A stretch of DNA of 64,000 nucleotides. Source: Arthrobacter sp. H16F315 (GTDB lineage Bacteria; Actinomycetota; Actinomycetes; Actinomycetales; Micrococcaceae). Positions 37,263 to 46,786 of this stretch are shown here, one piece after another. The notes below the pieces were generated by a model. The model was not told the DNA's origin. It ran no database searches and saw only the letters and a list, made by a program, of their open reading frames with translations. Each line of letters starts with the position of its first letter. Positions within the stretch are counted from its first letter, which is position 1. The stretch covers positions 62,001-126,000 of the forward strand of contig NZ_JAMXSS010000004.1 of NCBI RefSeq assembly GCF_024124825.1, written 5' to 3'. A program made the translations under genes and the position numbers.

Positions 37263-37934
37263 TTAGAAGCCTGACGTGCCGATGAAAACCTGGATGAAGG
37301 CGAAGAAGATGCTGGCCATCACGGCCGTGTAGAGCAGCGCCGTGATGATCCAGCCGGAATCGCTGAGGATCCTGCCGGCGCCTGCAGGTACCTTGATGAT
37401 TCCGTGTGTGATGTTTCGGGCCGTTACCCACACGACCAGCGGGATCATGACGGCCCAGACTGTCATGCAGAGGGGGCAGAGGATGTGGATCGAGTACAGA
37501 GCCTGGGACCACAGCCACACCACAAAGGCAAAGCCGAGTGTGACGCCGGTCTGGAGCCCCGCCCAGTACCAGCGGGCAAAGCTCGCCCCGGAGAGCAGTG
37601 CCGCGCCAATGGTGACGATGACGGCGAAGGCGACGATTCCAATAAACATGTTGGGGAAGCCAAAAACGGAACTTTGCCAGGTCTGCATGACCTGGCCGCA
37701 GGAAATCCAGGGGTTGATGTCGCAGGCGGCCTTGTAGGCGGGGTTTTTCAGTGCTTCGAGTTTTTCCAGCACCAGGGCGCCGGAGGCCAGCCAACCGATG
37801 GCCCCGGCGATGACCAGGAGCCATCCGAACGGCTTGTCGCGGGTCATTCGGGGTTGATCCGGTTGGGTGCTGTTGTGCGTATTGACGTCGTCGGCTAACT
37901 TCACATTCCCGGCGGAATCGGTGGTGCTGGTCAT
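37263..37934 (-). CDS. VKOR-family (vitamin K epoxide reductase-like) membrane protein
   Basis: 223 residues; start ATG 37934. Four to five helices with redox Cys in AACDINPWISCG and the membrane motif CPLC (HILCPLCMTVW). Bacterial VKORs reoxidise DsbA through quinones. No DsbA is fused; a DsbA gene is at 51.2 kb. It lies 228 bases after lspA on the same strand, so it may extend the lead operon. Confidence 0.9.
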   Translation of the reverse strand: MTSTTDSAGNVKLADDVNTHNSTQPDQPRMTRDKPFGWLLVIAGAIGWLASGALVLEKLEALKNPAYKAACDINPWISCGQVMQTWQSSVFGFPNMFIGIVAFAVIVTIGAALLSGASFARWYWAGLQTGVTLGFAFVVWLWSQALYSIHILCPLCMTVWAVMIPLVVWVTARNITHGIIKVPAGAGRILSDSGWIITALLYTAVMASIFFAFIQVFIGTSGF

Positions 37935-38162
37935 AGGAGGTGGTTTCCTTCCAGATCGGTCGTCCCGGCGCGTGGTGTGGACGGGGTTGAAGCCGCCGCC
38001 GTTGGAGGACCGGGGGAGTACGTCGCCTTGTGGTCCGCGCTGGCGCTGGGGATACCGGCGGTGCTGACCGCCCTGCCTGCACTGGATCGCCCCAGCCGTC
38101 TCCTCTTCCCCCATTTACCCCGGAACGGATCATCCGGGCGAACGGTGAACGGCAGCAGGCGG

Positions 38163-38672
38163 TTAATCGCCGGTCCGTGTTTGCGGGGACCGTAGGGTGC
38201 CAAGGATCAACAGGGCTACTCCAGCGGTCACGAAGACGTCGGCGAGGTTGAAGGTGGGGAACCAGCCGCTGTGAAGGTAGTCCACGACACCGTCCCCGTC
38301 GAGCCGGTCAATGAAGTTCCCGGCGGCTCCTCCGAGCAGCAGGGCAGCTCCTGCCCGGGAGAGTCTGGTCATGGCAGGAGCGGAGGAGAGGGTGTACCAG
38401 GTCAGGGCTGCGATGATCAGCCCGGTGGCGGCGATGACGATCCAGGGTGCCAGTTCCGCGCCGAGGCTGAACGCGACACCGCGGTTATAGAGCAGCCGGA
38501 TGCTGATTGGGCCCAGGTCGGTCGTTGTGCCGTTGGAAAGCACGGCTTCGGCCAGAGCCTTAACGGTGAGGTCGGCCCCGGCCAGGAGGGCTGCCCAAAG
38601 CAGCAATACCGTCCTGAACCGTCGGGCCGACCGAACCGGTACGACGGGCAGGGCGGTTGCGTCGGTGCTCAT
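38163..38672 (-). CDS. lspA: Lipoprotein signal peptidase LspA
   Basis: 169 residues, four helices. Catalytic Asp residues are in GNFIDR and FNLADVFV; also LYNRGVAFS. The start overlaps the ATPase stop by four bases (ATGA). LspA cleaves lipoprotein signal peptides. In lead-resistance operons of the pbr type an LspA-like enzyme (PbrC) is coupled to the P-type ATPase, as here. Confidence 0.94.
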   Translation of the reverse strand: MSTDATALPVVPVRSARRFRTVLLLWAALLAGADLTVKALAEAVLSNGTTTDLGPISIRLLYNRGVAFSLGAELAPWIVIAATGLIIAALTWYTLSSAPAMTRLSRAGAALLLGGAAGNFIDRLDGDGVVDYLHSGWFPTFNLADVFVTAGVALLILGTLRSPQTRTGD

Positions 38673-40624
38673 ACTGACGGTTCCAGTGCAGGGGAGGGCT
38701 GGGCGGACGTGAACGCGGTCTTGCGGCTGATCCGGCCGGCCCGGACGCCATTGGCGATGACCACGATTTCGGCCAGTTCGTGGATCAGGACCACGGCGGC
38801 CAGGCCGAGGATTCCGAACAGCGCCAGAGGGATCAGCACAGCGATCAGCAGCAGGGACAGCCCCACGTTCTGGAGCATGATGCGCCGGGTCCTGCGTGCA
38901 TGGTCCAGCACCTGGGGCAGGTGGTTCAGGTCCTCGCCCATCAGGGCGATGTCGGCGGTTTCGATCGCGACGTCGGTGCCCATGGCACCCATGGCGATGC
39001 CGGTGTCGGCGGTCGCCAGGGCTGGGGCGTCGTTGACGCCGTCCCCGACCATCGCGGTGGGCTGGCGGTTCTGGAGCGTCCGGATGATTTCCGCTTTGTC
39101 CTCGGGGCGAAGGTCGGCGTGAACCTCGGTGATGCCCGCGGCCTTGCCCAGCGCGGTGGCTGTGATGAGGTTGTCGCCGGTGAGCATGGCCGTGGTGTAA
39201 CCCGATGCGCCGAGCCTGGCGATGACCTCGCGGGCTTCGGGCCGCAGCTCATCACGGACGGCGATCGCTCCGATGACCTGGCCGTCGTCCTCGATGAGGA
39301 CGGCGGTGGCGCCTGCGTGCTGCATCCTCTTGACTTCGGCGGCCAAGGGCCCGGCATCAATCCAGCCCGGGCGGCCGAGGCGGATGGCCCTGCCGTCGAG
39401 CCGGCCTTCCAAGCCGGCGCCGGGAATGGTGTCCACGTCGGTGACGGGCGCCCGGTCTTCGGCGGCGGCAAGGATGGCGCGGGCCAGCGGATGTTCGCTG
39501 CGGGCCTCCAGGCCGGCAGCCAGGGCCAGGACGTGGTCCCGGGTGGCTGTACCGGTCGCGGCTACCTCGATTACGGCGGGCTTGTTGCGGGTTAGCGTTC
39601 CGGTCTTGTCCAGTGCGATGGTGCGGATTTTGCCGAGGGTCTCCAGGGCGCCGCCGCCCTTGATGAGTACGCCGATGCGGCTGGCCGCGCCCACGGAAGC
39701 GACCACCGTGACGGGAACGGAGATGGCCAGAGCGCAGGGCGAGGCGGCGACCAGGACGACGAGAGCGCGTTCAAACCACAGCAGCGGTTCCCCGACGATG
39801 AAGCCGAAGACAATGATCAGGACCGCGGCGATCAGGATGCCCGGGACGAGCTTGCTGGCGATGGAGTCGGCCAGGCGCTGGCCCGGGCCCTTGCGGGACT
39901 GCTCGGCCTCCACGATGTGCACGATCCTGGCCAGCGAGTTGTTCTCCGCGGTGCTGGTCACTTCAACCTCAAGCGGACCGGTGCCGTTAATCGACCCGGC
40001 AAAGACCTCGCTTCCCGGCCCGGCCTCGACCGGGACGGATTCGCCGGTAAGCGCCGAGGTGTCCAGGGACGTGCGGCCGGTGATGATCCTGCCGTCAGTT
40101 GCCAGACGTTCGCCGGGCCGGACAACCATCCGGTCTCCGGGGGTGAGTTCTGCCGGGGGGACGGTGATTTCTATGCCGCCGCGCAGGACGGTCGCCTCCG
40201 CCGGGACAAGGTCCAGCAGGGCTCGCAGGCCACGGCGGGTTTTCGCCATCGAATACTCCTCGAGGCCTTCGGAGATCGCGTAAAGGAAGGCCAGCATGGC
40301 CGCTTCCTCGTACTGCCCGAGGGCTACCGCGCCGGCGGCGGCGATCGTCATCAGCGTGCCGACCCCGATTTTGCCCTTCGCCAGGCGCCGGAGGGTGGAA
40401 GGAACGAACGTCCACGCGGCAATGACCAGTGCCGCGATTTCCAGCGGCAGCGTCAGCCACTGGGGGCCGCCGGCCAGCGATGCGATCCACGCCGCGAGGA
40501 GTAAGAAGCCGGAAACGGCGGCTGCCCGGACCTCTCGGACCTGCCAGAACCCTGCGGCTTCCGCTGCTTCTTCGGACTCGCCGGTCCCGGTCTTCTCGTC
40601 GCTGCAGCCGCAGGCGTCACTCAT
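38669..40624 (-). CDS. Zn/Cd/Pb-exporting P1B-type ATPase (PbrA/ZntA-like)
   Basis: 651 residues. The start at ATG 40624 gives MSDACGCSDE, a short Cys-containing N-terminus (C5, C7) in place of an HMA domain. It has membrane helices, TGES, the ion site SPCALAIS (CPx of Zn/Cd/Pb pumps), DKTGT, SEHPLA and GDGVNDA. Coupled on both sides by ATGA overlaps, to cmtR upstream and lspA downstream. Cytoplasmic Pb/Cd/Zn export is the expected role; the metal is inferred from the operon partners. Confidence 0.93.
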   Translation of the reverse strand: MSDACGCSDEKTGTGESEEAAEAAGFWQVREVRAAAVSGFLLLAAWIASLAGGPQWLTLPLEIAALVIAAWTFVPSTLRRLAKGKIGVGTLMTIAAAGAVALGQYEEAAMLAFLYAISEGLEEYSMAKTRRGLRALLDLVPAEATVLRGGIEITVPPAELTPGDRMVVRPGERLATDGRIITGRTSLDTSALTGESVPVEAGPGSEVFAGSINGTGPLEVEVTSTAENNSLARIVHIVEAEQSRKGPGQRLADSIASKLVPGILIAAVLIIVFGFIVGEPLLWFERALVVLVAASPCALAISVPVTVVASVGAASRIGVLIKGGGALETLGKIRTIALDKTGTLTRNKPAVIEVAATGTATRDHVLALAAGLEARSEHPLARAILAAAEDRAPVTDVDTIPGAGLEGRLDGRAIRLGRPGWIDAGPLAAEVKRMQHAGATAVLIEDDGQVIGAIAVRDELRPEAREVIARLGASGYTTAMLTGDNLITATALGKAAGITEVHADLRPEDKAEIIRTLQNRQPTAMVGDGVNDAPALATADTGIAMGAMGTDVAIETADIALMGEDLNHLPQVLDHARRTRRIMLQNVGLSLLLIAVLIPLALFGILGLAAVVLIHELAEIVVIANGVRAGRISRKTAFTSAQPSPALEPSV

Positions 40625-41007
40625 CGTTCGTTCTCTTTCGTCAGGGGCACACCCGTGCTGCCGGTGCCGTAGTTCGGGCACAGGCTGACCGCGTTGCCGG
40701 TGGCGGCAAGCAGGATCTCAGCCTGGGCAAGCACGTCCATCAGTTCCGGGCGGGACAGCGAGTAGTACACGCTGCGGCCCTGTACCCGGCCTTCGACCAG
40801 GCCGCAATCGCGCAGGCACGCGACATGGGCAGATACCGTCGACTGGGCCAGGCCCAGCTCGGTGGTGAGGTCACCGACGCGGACCTCACCACCGGCCATC
40901 CGCTTCACGATGCTCAACCGGGTCGGGTCACTCAGTGAATGAAACAGCGCCGCTGCGGGATCGAGCCGGCTGCACGGATCAGCGGACACCACAGGTTCAA
41001 TCGTCAT
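40621..41007 (-). CDS. cmtR: CmtR-type ArsR-family cadmium/lead-sensing repressor
   Basis: 128 residues from ATG 41007. Winged helix with recognition helix region LAQSTVSAHVACLRDCGLV. The thiolate site is visible as C64 and C68 (CLRDC) plus C110 (LCPNYG), the same pattern as mycobacterial CmtR. Metal binding releases DNA. It heads the ATPase-lspA operon. The AT-rich bases 41008-41035 probably contain its operator. Confidence 0.92.
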   Translation of the reverse strand: MTIEPVVSADPCSRLDPAAALFHSLSDPTRLSIVKRMAGGEVRVGDLTTELGLAQSTVSAHVACLRDCGLVEGRVQGRSVYYSLSRPELMDVLAQAEILLAATGNAVSLCPNYGTGSTGVPLTKENER

Positions 41008-41200
41008 GTGACGATGATAGCGTATTTTTAGGATGCCATCGCCCTCATGCTGTAACGTCGACAAGGCGTCCCGCGGCGTTCCCTGCGTCCCGCGCTTCCA
41101 CACGTAAAGCCTGGACATGAGTGCTCCTTCGCCCCGGTCGGGCGGGGCGATGCTGCTGCCGGGTTGGCGGACCATCGAGATATTGACCGAGGAGACACCG

Positions 41201-41950
41201 ATGAGCATTGGCGGATATTTCGCCGAGATGGTGCAGTCCGGTGCCTTGTTGGTGGCGATGCCGCTGGCTATGACTGCCGGCGTCGTTTCTTTTATCTCTC
41301 CGTGCATCCTTCCGCTGGTGCCGGGGTATCTGGGCTATGTCTCCGGGCTGACCGACCCGTCACGGCCGGATAACCGGCGTCGGGTCCTGACCGGCGTGGG
41401 TCTTTTCATTCTCGGTTTCGCCGCGGTGTTCACCCTGTATGGAGCGGCGTTCGGTGTGATCGGCGGCTGGATGGTGCAGTGGCAGGACGCGCTGATCCGT
41501 GCCCTGGGTGTGTTCGTCGTATTCATGGGCCTGGTGCTGGTCGGCAGTTTCTCCTTCCTGCAGACCACGAAGAAGCTCTCCTTCCGGCCCAGGACGGGCG
41601 TCGCAGGGGCTCCGCTGCTCGGTGTGATCTTTGGCCTTGGATGGACTCCGTGCATGGGTCCGACGCTCAGTGCCGTCCTGGCGCTGAGCACGACCACCGG
41701 GGACCCTTGGCGCGGTGCCCTGCTGGGTTTCATCTATTGCCTGGGACTGGGAATTCCCTTTGTGCTGGTGGCACTGGGCCTGAACTGGGTCACCAGGACC
41801 CTGGGGTTCATCCGCCGGCACATCCGCACGTTCAACATCATTGGTGGTTCGCTGCTTATCCTCGTCGGGCTCCTGATGGTCTCCGGGGTCTGGATGCTCT
41901 GGATATACCAGCTGCAGAACCTCGCCGGGACCATCACCACCCCCGTATAA
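41201..41950 (+). CDS. ccdA: CcdA/DsbD-type thiol-disulfide membrane transporter (second copy)
   Basis: 249 residues, ATG after GAGGAG. Same length and over most of its sequence the same residues as the 12.1-kb copy, with redox Cys in [10 protein letters not shown] and [10 protein letters not shown]. It lies 31 bases upstream of a tlpA gene, a standard CcdA-TlpA pair. Confidence 0.92.
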   Translation: MSIGGYFAEMVQSGALLVAMPLAMTAGVVSFISPCILPLVPGYLGYVSGLTDPSRPDNRRRVLTGVGLFILGFAAVFTLYGAAFGVIGGWMVQWQDALIRALGVFVVFMGLVLVGSFSFLQTTKKLSFRPRTGVAGAPLLGVIFGLGWTPCMGPTLSAVLALSTTTGDPWRGALLGFIYCLGLGIPFVLVALGLNWVTRTLGFIRRHIRTFNIIGGSLLILVGLLMVSGVWMLWIYQLQNLAGTITTPV

Positions 41951-41980
41951 AACGCTGGAATGAACGCAAAGGACCGGATC

Positions 41981-42607
41981 ATGAACTCCTACCGACCCGC
42001 CCCTGCCGCCGGTGCATCGTTGCCCCGCCGGCGCAGCCTCCTGCTGGGCATGGTATCCGGGGCGCTGCTGCTGACCGGCTGCGCCGCCCCGGATTCCCTG
42101 GCCGCCCAAGCCCGGGCCGGGGACAACAAGAACTACATTGCCGGCGACGGCTCCGTCTCCGAGTACGCCCCCAACGACAGGAGCGCTCCGGTGGAGATGG
42201 AGGGCCGGCTCTATGACGGCACCATCGTCAACTCCTCTGAGTGGCGGGGCTCGGTGACGGTTCTGAACGTCTGGTACGCCGCGTGCGCGCCCTGCCGCAC
42301 AGAAGCCCCCACACTGGAGACCCTGTATCAGGAAAACAAAAGCGACGGAGTGTTGTTCTACGGAATCAACCTGCGCGATACTGCCGCGACAGCTGCCGCT
42401 TTCGAACGGACCTTTGGAACAACCTATCCGAGCTTTAACGGCGCTGACGGGGCTATCTTGCTGGCCTTGTCCGACTACGTTCCCCCGCGTGCAGTCCCTA
42501 CAACCCTGGTTCTGGACAAAGAAGGCCGAGTCGCGGCACGCGTGCTCGGCATCGCCGAGAAAAGCACCCTGAAGGCCCTCATCAGCAGCGTGCTGAAGGA
42601 GTCCTGA
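41981..42607 (+). CDS. TlpA-like thioredoxin-fold lipoprotein (second copy)
   Basis: 208 residues. ATG 41981 is preferred over 41960 because AAAGGA sits seven bases before it. Lipobox TGC (C34), GDNKNYIAGDGSV segment, redox motif CAPC in WYAACAPC, cis-Pro AVPTTLVL. Likely electron acceptor of the adjacent CcdA. Confidence 0.9.
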   Translation: MNSYRPAPAAGASLPRRRSLLLGMVSGALLLTGCAAPDSLAAQARAGDNKNYIAGDGSVSEYAPNDRSAPVEMEGRLYDGTIVNSSEWRGSVTVLNVWYAACAPCRTEAPTLETLYQENKSDGVLFYGINLRDTAATAAAFERTFGTTYPSFNGADGAILLALSDYVPPRAVPTTLVLDKEGRVAARVLGIAEKSTLKALISSVLKES

Positions 42608-43060
42608 CAGGCGAGCAAAGGTGCGCGGCTCCCAGTCCAGCCGGAGCGCGCTGTTCCGCCAAATAAGCGATAGTTAACTACCGATATCGGATATTATGTC
42701 GCCCTGTACTCTGCGTATCTCATCAGATGAATCATTCAGGCCCCTCTCCCGAGGAGTTCCGCGCCAGGCGTTCGAGGCCCCTTGTGCCGCAACGTGCAGG
42801 GGTTTTGTCCGAGTCCAGTCGATGTTCCCATCCATACCTGCAAGAAGAAATGAAGGACAATCCGGAATCCTCCAAGACCAGCGACCTCTCGACTGCGGCG
42901 ACCAAGAGCGTGTCCGCCTCGGATCCGCCTGCCACGTCAGTCTAAAAATGAGGGTGGTCGGAGCTGCGACCCCCTCATCCCGCCCCAGGTTGACACTTAC
43001 CAATAGATTCATAACTGTTAGCGTATTGACACTACCCGTTAAACACGGAACCATTAGCGT
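42608..43060. other. Intergenic stretch before the toxin-antitoxin-like pair
   Basis: About 450 bases, AT-richer toward the right end. Two TTGACA -35-like elements lie at 42990 and 43026. A nonamer TTAGCGTAT occurs at 43018-43026 and 43054-43062, the second covering the start codon. No other gene is seen. Confidence 0.45.
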
Positions 43061-43062
43061 AT
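43018..43062 (+). promoter_or_regulatory. Direct repeat TTAGCGTAT, possible autoregulatory operator
   Basis: Two exact nonamers 36 bases apart flank a TTGACA element and end at the ATG of the HTH gene. Antitoxin-type HTH proteins often bind such repeats to repress their own operon. Confidence 0.45.
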
Positions 43063-43749
43063 GGATGTAATGCGAGATATAACGGTGGCCGAGGCTGCCG
43101 ACCGGCTCGGCCGCAGCACGATGTCGATCCACCGTCTGATCCACTCAGGCCAGCTGACAACCACCGGGAGGGTGGGTAAAGCCCTGTTGATAGACCGGTC
43201 ATCCGTTGAGCGTCTGGCCGCCACCGGTACGCGGCCCGGCCGGGCGTGGACGGCGAAGACAGCGTGGGCCGCCATGGCCCTGCTCTCCGGCCAGAACCCC
43301 ACCTGGATCTCCTCCTCCGAAAAGTCCCGCCTGAAGAGCCGGCTCCGCGAGCTTGACGCCGACGCCGTCTGTGTCCTGGCCCGGAACAAGGATAAGACCA
43401 TCCGCTTCCGCGCTACCCAGGACGGACTGGCCGCGCTGAACAGCCACCTGATCGCCAGCGGCGCTCCGCCATGCGGGACGAAACCACCGCTGACACCTTC
43501 GGCATGTCCGGCGGCGGCGGGATCGCCGAAGGTTACGTCATGGCCGGTGACGCGGCCGCGCTGGCCAATGCCTTCGGCCTGGTCGAAGACCCCGACGGCA
43601 ACGCCATCATCCACGAGGTCGAGCTGGCCGAGCCTTTCACCGAAGGCCGGGCGCCGGTCGCCGCGGTCGCGGTGGATCTGATGGGATCCCTGGCCACCCG
43701 CGAACGCAGCGCCGGCCGACGCGTCATCGATGAGCTCCTCCATGTCTGA
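43061..43749 (+). CDS. Excisionase-like HTH protein, probable antitoxin/regulator (frameshifted)
   Basis: About 229 residues. The N-terminal HTH (ITVAEAADRLGRSTMSIHRLI) resembles MerR/excisionase folds. The frame changes near 43467: the family-like continuation MRDETTADTFGMSGG to DELLHV lies in the next frame and needs one extra base around CTCCGCC. Its stop overlaps the start of the nucleotidyltransferase gene. Together they look like a two-gene toxin-antitoxin unit. Confidence 0.65.
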
Positions 43750-44556
43750 GCCGGCCATGGCCGAGGTGGCCACCGCCGACGGCCGCGAAATCTGGGACGT
43801 CCCGGTGCCCCCGGGCGGCTGGGAACCCCGTGGCCGCAGTGCGTCGAACTGGCCAGGGCGCTGCCCTCAACCCAGTGGACACTGGTCGGCGGCCTTATGG
43901 TGCAGCTGCATGCGGCCGCGGCCGGCATGGCCGTTTCCCGGCCGACGGCTGACGTCGACATCGTGCTGCACATCGAAACAGGGGCGGCCACGACGGCGGC
44001 CGTGATGGCAGTCCTGTCCGGGCTGGGCTACACGCTTGAAAAGTCCATCTCGGATGACGCCCCGGCCCACCGGTTCGTCCGCGGCAAGCAGCAGATCGAC
44101 GTTATGATCGCCGACCACCTTACCCCGGCCAAGGTTCCCAGGATCGGGGGACGCAAGCCGTTCCAGGTCGCCGGCGGCACTCAGGCCCTGCAGCGGACCG
44201 TGAACTGCCGGATGACAGCCGACGATGACGGGCCGGTGCTCATCAGCATCCCGAATGCCCTCGGCGCGCTGGTCCTCAAAGGGGCCGCCTACCGCGAAGA
44301 CTCCCGCGACAAGGACCGGCACCTCGATGACGCCGTCGTCCTGTGTGCCACCATCAAGTCCCCTCTGGCCGCGGCGGCCCTGATGAAGGGCAGCGACAAG
44401 TCACGCATCCTGACGCTGCACAAGGAGCTCGCCGATCCCGGGCACCGGTCCTGGCAACTGCTGGATTCAGCGGACCGGACTACCGCGATGGATGCGCTCC
44501 GGATTTTGGCCGCCAACCACAGCCTCCCGCCGGCCAACCGGCTCAAGCTCGGCTGA
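43742..44556 (+). CDS. AbiEii-like nucleotidyltransferase, probable toxin (frameshifted)
   Basis: About 271 residues. After EIWDVPVPPGGWE one C is missing in the C4 run 43826-43829. The next frame gives WPQCVELARAL, LVGGLMVQLHA (GG of the nucleotidyltransferase motif) and RPTADVDIVLHI with the paired metal-binding Asp, then a helical C-terminal half. AbiEii-type enzymes transfer nucleotides to tRNA or other targets and act as toxins; the exact target here is unknown. Confidence 0.7.
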
Positions 44557-44767
44557 GACACGCCGTCGCGGCGGAGGCGGCCACGGCGGCCGGGGCCATC
44601 CCGACGACGACGACCACGGCGGCGGCGGCCGGCGGCCGTTGTGTGGTAGGTCCTGTTCAAAGGAACCAGGAGATCGCTTTCAGTTATCCCCCAGCATCGA
44701 CTCGTGCAGTGGCAGGAGGTCGGACAAGTACCTTGGCCCGCAACGATTCGAGAGCGGAAGGAATCAG

Positions 44768-45189
44768 ATGCCGACAACCCCCACATTGAAGACCCGTCTC
44801 GGCGTGGGAGCAGCAGCGGTTCTGGCCGCCGGCGCCATGGCCGCCGCGGCCTTCAGTGCCGCCTCAGCATCCACGACGTCCCCACCCCGTCGGCAGCTTC
44901 GACAGCTGCCCCCTCTGCCCGAGCCAAGACGAGCGCCCACGCCGGCCTCCACGGCCTCGGCTCTTTCCTGCAGATCAAGGCCTACAGCCAGCAGGCAGCC
45001 GGTGACCGCGCCACGAGGACAGTAACCGCCCTGCAGAAAAGTTCTGGACGATTTCACCGTATGCCTGGTGCAGCTCTAAGTGAGAATTGCCCCTCATATG
45101 CCGGACCTAACCAAGGGAACCCAACGAAGAAAGGCACGTGTCCCCGTACGCCCGCTGATCCACTCCCCCGGTCGGAAGGCCTGGCTTAA
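44768..45189 (+). pseudogene. Small secreted protein, frameshifted
   Basis: ATG 44768 follows GGAAGGAATC. The signal peptide (MPTTPTLKTRLGVGAAAVL to ASAS) is typical of small exported Micrococcaceae proteins. A shift near 44878 moves the Ser/Ala/Thr-rich continuation (TPSAASTAAPSA, HAGLHGLG) into another frame. The rest to 45189 is not recognisable. The N-terminus is real; the C-terminus is doubtful. Confidence 0.4.
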
Positions 45190-45244
45190 CCGGCTATTTC
45201 CCCTGAGGAGGTTGCCGCTGGAGCGGGTACCGGGAGGGGCTGGG

Positions 45245-45547
45245 CTAGCTTTCACACTCGATGCAGTACGGGTGGCCGTTCTTTTCGCGTGTGAGCTGGG
45301 AACGGTGCCGGACCAGGAAGCATGAGTAGCAGGTGAACTCGTCCTCGGCCTGGGGAATCACCTGAACGATCAGTTCCTCGGCGACGAACTCTCCGCCGGG
45401 AGTTATGGCGTCATCCAGCGCGTCGGCCTCGTCGAGATCGCGGACGACGCTTCTGGCATCCGGGGCGTTGGCGGATTGCAGCGCCTCGAGGGAGCGCTCC
45501 TGTGATTCCTTGACGTCGGAACGTACTTCGTCGTAATCGGTTGCCAC
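45245..45547 (-). CDS. DUF4193-family protein
   Basis: 100 residues from GTG 45547. Almost the canonical actinobacterial sequence: ATDYDEVRSDVKESQ, SVVRDLDEADALDDA, EFTCYSCFLVRHRSQ and C-terminal CIECE. The two Cys pairs (CYSC, CIEC) look like a zinc ribbon. It is usually an essential-looking single-copy gene of actinobacteria, function unknown. Confidence 0.92.
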   Translation of the reverse strand: MATDYDEVRSDVKESQERSLEALQSANAPDARSVVRDLDEADALDDAITPGGEFVAEELIVQVIPQAEDEFTCYSCFLVRHRSQLTREKNGHPYCIECES

Positions 45548-45754
45548 TGCGGTGATTCTCTTCTCTAACGTTCTTACCGGACGGAAATGCAACCTACACC
45601 ATTGGACCGGGATTCCCCTCGCGAGGACCGGCGGGCGCCGTCCGAGAGCCCGACACCTCGACCCGGGTCCTGGCCGGGATGCCCGAGGACCGTGCGTCAG
45701 AGCGCTGTTCGGGAGGCCCTGCTGGGCTGCGCGCCGGGCAAACCGCCAGGTCGC

Positions 45755-46786
45755 CTAGTCCTCGGTCCAGTCCAGCGCCGCGGTGAGCCGGTCGGCGTCG
45801 GGCAGCTCATCGCGAACGTCTGCGGGCAGGGCGTCGTAGGTGTAGGAGGCCACGGCCATGGGTGAGGTCGCGCGGCCGAGGCTGTAGCGGACGGTGTGGT
45901 CGTTCTTGCTGCCGCAGATCAGGATCCCCACTGTGTCTGCGTGGGTTTCGCGGCGGAGCCTGTCGTCGACGAGGGCAATGTAGAAGTTGAGTTTTCCCGC
46001 ATATTCGGGCTGGAATTTGCCGGTTTTCAGTTCTACTACGTAGTACCGGAGCTGCTCGACGTGAAAGAAGAGGAGGTCGATGTAGAAGTCGTCGCCGCCG
46101 ACGTCGAAGTGGACTTGCCGCCCGACGAACGCGAACCCGGGGCCCATTTCCCTAAGAGTTTCGGTGATGCGGTCCATGAGAGCCTGCTCGAGGTCCCGTT
46201 CTGCGACCTCTCCGGACAGACCAAGGAACTCAAAAGAGTAGGGGTCCTTGGCCACCTGCTGGGCTAGCTCCGAGTCTTGCGCAACAAGCTGTTGCGCAAA
46301 GTTCGACGGCGCTGACCCCGTGCGCTCGAGAGTTTTGTTCATGATCATGTTCATCAGGACGTTGCGCGACCAGCCGTATTCGACGGCTTCTGAGGCGTAC
46401 CAGTCGCGCTTTTCTTGGTCGACAAGCTTGTCCAGCAGCACGGTGACGTGGCCCCACGGCAATTGCGCAACAGGCTGTTGCGCAATTGCACCCCCATTCC
46501 AAGCCCGGGCAAACGTCGTCATGTACTGAACGTTCCGGGCGGAGAATCCCTTCATCTCCGGGAACTCCGCCCGAAGGTCGTCAGCCAGCCGTTTGATGAC
46601 GCCACTCCCCCACCCCTGTTGCTCCTGCTGGGCACTGACATCTTGCCCGATGGACCAGTACAACTCGATCAACTGCGTGTTGACCGTTCGCAGCGCTCTC
46701 GTGCGTGCGGCCCGGACCCGGTTCTTGAGCTCTCTGAGCAGGTCGATGTAGCCCGTGGGGAGGGTGAGGTCACGGGCATCAGTCAT
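45755..46786 (-). CDS. DUF1016/YhcG-family PDDEXK nuclease
   Basis: 343 residues from ATG 46786. N-terminal helical DUF1016_N (YWSIGQDVSAQQEQQGWGSG, FSARNVQYMTTFARA) and a C-terminal nuclease fold with Asp in FYIDLLFFH and the ELK of YYVVELKTGKF. Proposed to act in restriction-like or repair processes. The gene contains two internal GC-rich palindromes. Confidence 0.9.
   Translation of the reverse strand: MTDARDLTLPTGYIDLLRELKNRVRAARTRALRTVNTQLIELYWSIGQDVSAQQEQQGWGSGVIKRLADDLRAEFPEMKGFSARNVQYMTTFARAWNGGAIAQQPVAQLPWGHVTVLLDKLVDQEKRDWYASEAVEYGWSRNVLMNMIMNKTLERTGSAPSNFAQQLVAQDSELAQQVAKDPYSFEFLGLSGEVAERDLEQALMDRITETLREMGPGFAFVGRQVHFDVGGDDFYIDLLFFHVEQLRYYVVELKTGKFQPEYAGKLNFYIALVDDRLRRETHADTVGILICGSKNDHTVRYSLGRATSPMAVASYTYDALPADVRDELPDADRLTAALDWTED
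46277..46299. repeat. Palindrome inside the DUF1016 gene (copy 1)
   Basis: TTGCGCAACA-AGC-TGTTGCGCAA. Encodes part of AQQLVAQ. The same core recurs at 46460-46488. Confidence 0.55.
46460..46488. repeat. Palindrome inside the DUF1016 gene (copy 2)
   Basis: Arms CAATTGCGCAACAG and CTGTTGCGCAATTG around one base, a perfect 29-base palindrome. Encodes AIAQQPVAQL. Confidence 0.55.

Noticed and set aside
39222..40283. 353-codon plus-strand frame
   Set aside because: Antisense shadow of the P-type ATPase at 38.7-40.6 kb.
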